Source: Formosa sp030427735 (GTDB lineage: Bacteria > Bacteroidota > Bacteroidia > Flavobacteriales > Flavobacteriaceae). From it: a stretch of 64,000 nt of DNA. Positions 62,519-64,000 of this stretch are shown here, in pieces. The first letter of the stretch is position 1; each line of letters opens with the position of its first letter. The notes under the pieces were generated by a model that worked only from the letters and a program-made list of their open reading frames with translations, was not told where the DNA came from and did no database searches. The position numbers and the translations under genes were made by a program. The stretch lies in contig NZ_CP195158.1 in the NCBI RefSeq assembly GCF_051200825.1, positions 2,108,001-2,172,000 on the forward strand, given 5' to 3'.

Positions 62519-64000
62519 ATGTCAAAACAACTATATGTATTAGCCTTTTTAACCGCTATCGTCTGCACCTCGTGTCAGTTAAAAGCGCAAGACGAACTGG
62601 ATAAAAAAGAAACCTGGCCCGCACAAACCAACACCACAAAACCGTGGACTCGCTGGTGGTGGATGGGCAGCGCTGTAGACAAACCAAACATTAAAAACAA
62701 CCTGATTAAACTGCACAATGTTGGCATTGGCGGTGTCGAAATCGCCCCTATTTACGGCGTTAAAGGCGAAGAAAACAATTTTAGAGATTACCTATCGCCA
62801 GAATGGATGGCCATGCTGGATTACACCATCCACATTGCAGACAGCTTAAACATGCAGGTCGATTTGACTTTAGGAACTGGTTGGCCCTACGGTGGCCCGC
62901 AGGTTACCCCTGAATTTGCTGCTGCCAAACTCATTTCGCAAAATTATCAGGTAAAAAAAGGTAAAACCTTCAATAAAACAATTGCAGTTGAAAACCCAAA
63001 AGAAAAACAACCTGCCAAATTACTTTACGTGTTAGCATATGCCGAAAACGGCAATTATGAAGATTTAACGAGTCTGGTTAAAAACCAACAATTACAGTGG
63101 ACAGCAACAGATTCTAATTACGACATCTACGCCATTTTTGAAGGTAAAACTGGCCAGAAAGTAAAACGTGCCGCTCCGGGTGGCGATGGCTTTACTTTAG
63201 ACCATTATTCCAAAGCCGCTTTAAACGCCTATGTAAAACCATTCGATACAGCTTTGGTGGGCTTTAACGGAAAAATCAGATCTATTTTCAACGATAGCTT
63301 CGAGGTTTATGGCACCGATTTTACACCAAACTTTTTTGAAGCTTTTCAAAACTTGCGCGGATACGATTTAAAACCTTATGTGAATCTGTTGTTGAAAAAG
63401 GCCGACGATCCGCTTGCAAACCGTATAAAAAGTGATTATCGGGAAACGCTATCGGATTTATTATTACACGATTTTGACGAACCGTGGACAGCCTGGGCTA
63501 ATAGCAAAGCATTTAAATCGCGTTTGCAAGCGCATGGCTCGCCAGGAAATTTAATCGATATGTATGCCGCAGCCGATATTCCAGAGTGCGAGACCTTTGG
63601 TTCTATGCCTTACGATATTCCGGGATTCCGCAGAGAACAGGAAGACATTCGCGAGGGCGATGCCGATCCCGTGATGCTGAAATTCTCATCGTCTGCCGCA
63701 CATATTGCAGGCAAGCCCCTAACCTCTTCCGAAACCTTTACCTGGTTACGCGATCATTTTAAAGTGGCGCTATCGCAATGCAAACCAGAGGTAGAAGATT
63801 TATTTTTAAACGGAATCAACCACGTGTTTTTACACGGTACCACCTACTCGCCAGACCGCGCAGCCTGGCCAGGATGGAAATTCTACGCTTCGGTGAACTT
63901 CAATCCAAATTTAACCATTGGCGAAAGCGAGTCGGAATTATTCAACTATATCGCTAATTGTCAATCCATGTTGCAATCGGGTCAAGCCAATAACGACGTG
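62519..64000 (+). CDS. GH106 alpha-L-rhamnosidase (partial, runs off the right edge)
   Basis: First 494 codons of a frame still open at the window end, starting at the ATG at 62519, 2 nt after the PL22 stop. The signal peptide has a possible lipobox (CTSC). KPWTRWWWMGSAVDKPNIKN, GVGGVEIAPIYG-like text, LTLGTGWPYGGPQVTPEFAA and the later FLHGTTYSPDRAAWPGW are typical of GH106, an inverting calcium-dependent rhamnosidase family acting on rhamnogalacturonan. The catalytic half lies mostly in the visible part; the C-terminal domains lie beyond the edge. Confidence 0.92.
   Translation, partial: MSKQLYVLAFLTAIVCTSCQLKAQDELDKKETWPAQTNTTKPWTRWWWMGSAVDKPNIKNNLIKLHNVGIGGVEIAPIYGVKGEENNFRDYLSPEWMAMLDYTIHIADSLNMQVDLTLGTGWPYGGPQVTPEFAAAKLISQNYQVKKGKTFNKTIAVENPKEKQPAKLLYVLAYAENGNYEDLTSLVKNQQLQWTATDSNYDIYAIFEGKTGQKVKRAAPGGDGFTLDHYSKAALNAYVKPFDTALVGFNGKIRSIFNDSFEVYGTDFTPNFFEAFQNLRGYDLKPYVNLLLKKADDPLANRIKSDYRETLSDLLLHDFDEPWTAWANSKAFKSRLQAHGSPGNLIDMYAAADIPECETFGSMPYDIPGFRREQEDIREGDADPVMLKFSSSAAHIAGKPLTSSETFTWLRDHFKVALSQCKPEVEDLFLNGINHVFLHGTTYSPDRAAWPGWKFYASVNFNPNLTIGESESELFNYIANCQSMLQSGQANNDV

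Overview
The window is AT-rich chromosomal DNA of a Bacteroidota, most likely a free-living Flavobacteriaceae member. This rests on two SusC/SusD pairs, a type IX secretion (T9SS) sorting domain on a giant subtilase, Bacteroidota-type promoters (TAnnTTTG -7 boxes), DUF6377 and HYC_CC_PP family proteins, and a short ProB without a PUA domain. The genus cannot be fixed from sequence alone. I found no rRNA, tRNA, CRISPR array, transposase or phage gene.

Region 1 (1-10230, all minus strand) is a copper/silver detoxification cluster. In transcription order it encodes a HYC_CC_PP family protein, a CusA-type RND pump, a TolC/CusC outer-membrane channel, a DUF3347 lipoprotein, an HMA-AraC regulator, a CopA-type P1B ATPase, a decayed DUF305 gene and a CusB-type adaptor that runs off the left edge.

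Region 2 (10420-23919) is a first polysaccharide utilisation locus (PUL 1). The minus-strand operon holds a small lipoprotein, a duplicated-domain secreted protein, SusC, SusD, a GH71/99-like enzyme and a SusB-like GH97. Two membrane-anchored TPR/HTH regulators flank it, one on each side. The GH97 carries the glutamates of the inverting SusB type, so an alpha-linked glucan-like substrate is the best guess.

Region 3 (24137-36877) is housekeeping or unrelated: a 45-aa ORF, a 2490-aa T9SS-secreted subtilase, the proline operon proC-proB-proA, an unknown lipoprotein and an orphan LytTR response regulator.

Region 4 (36874-64000 and beyond the right edge) is PUL 2, which looks aimed at pectin, probably rhamnogalacturonan. 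It encodes a GH65-like enzyme, a DUF4450 protein, two GH28s, two CE12 acetylesterase genes (one a tandem duplication), GH2, GH115, SusC/SusD, a PL22-like oligogalacturonate lyase, a GH106 alpha-L-rhamnosidase (truncated by the window) and an SDR of the D-mannonate oxidoreductase type. Deacetylation, chain cleavage, side-chain removal, uptake and uronate catabolism are thus all represented.

The most notable unexplained signal is a shared promoter architecture in PUL 2. In both divergent intergenic regions, and on both strands of each, the 7-mer ACAGGAT lies exactly 21 nt upstream of a TAnnTTTG-like -7 box (four occurrences, all oriented towards the gene they precede). This looks like a PUL-specific operator or a replacement -33 element.
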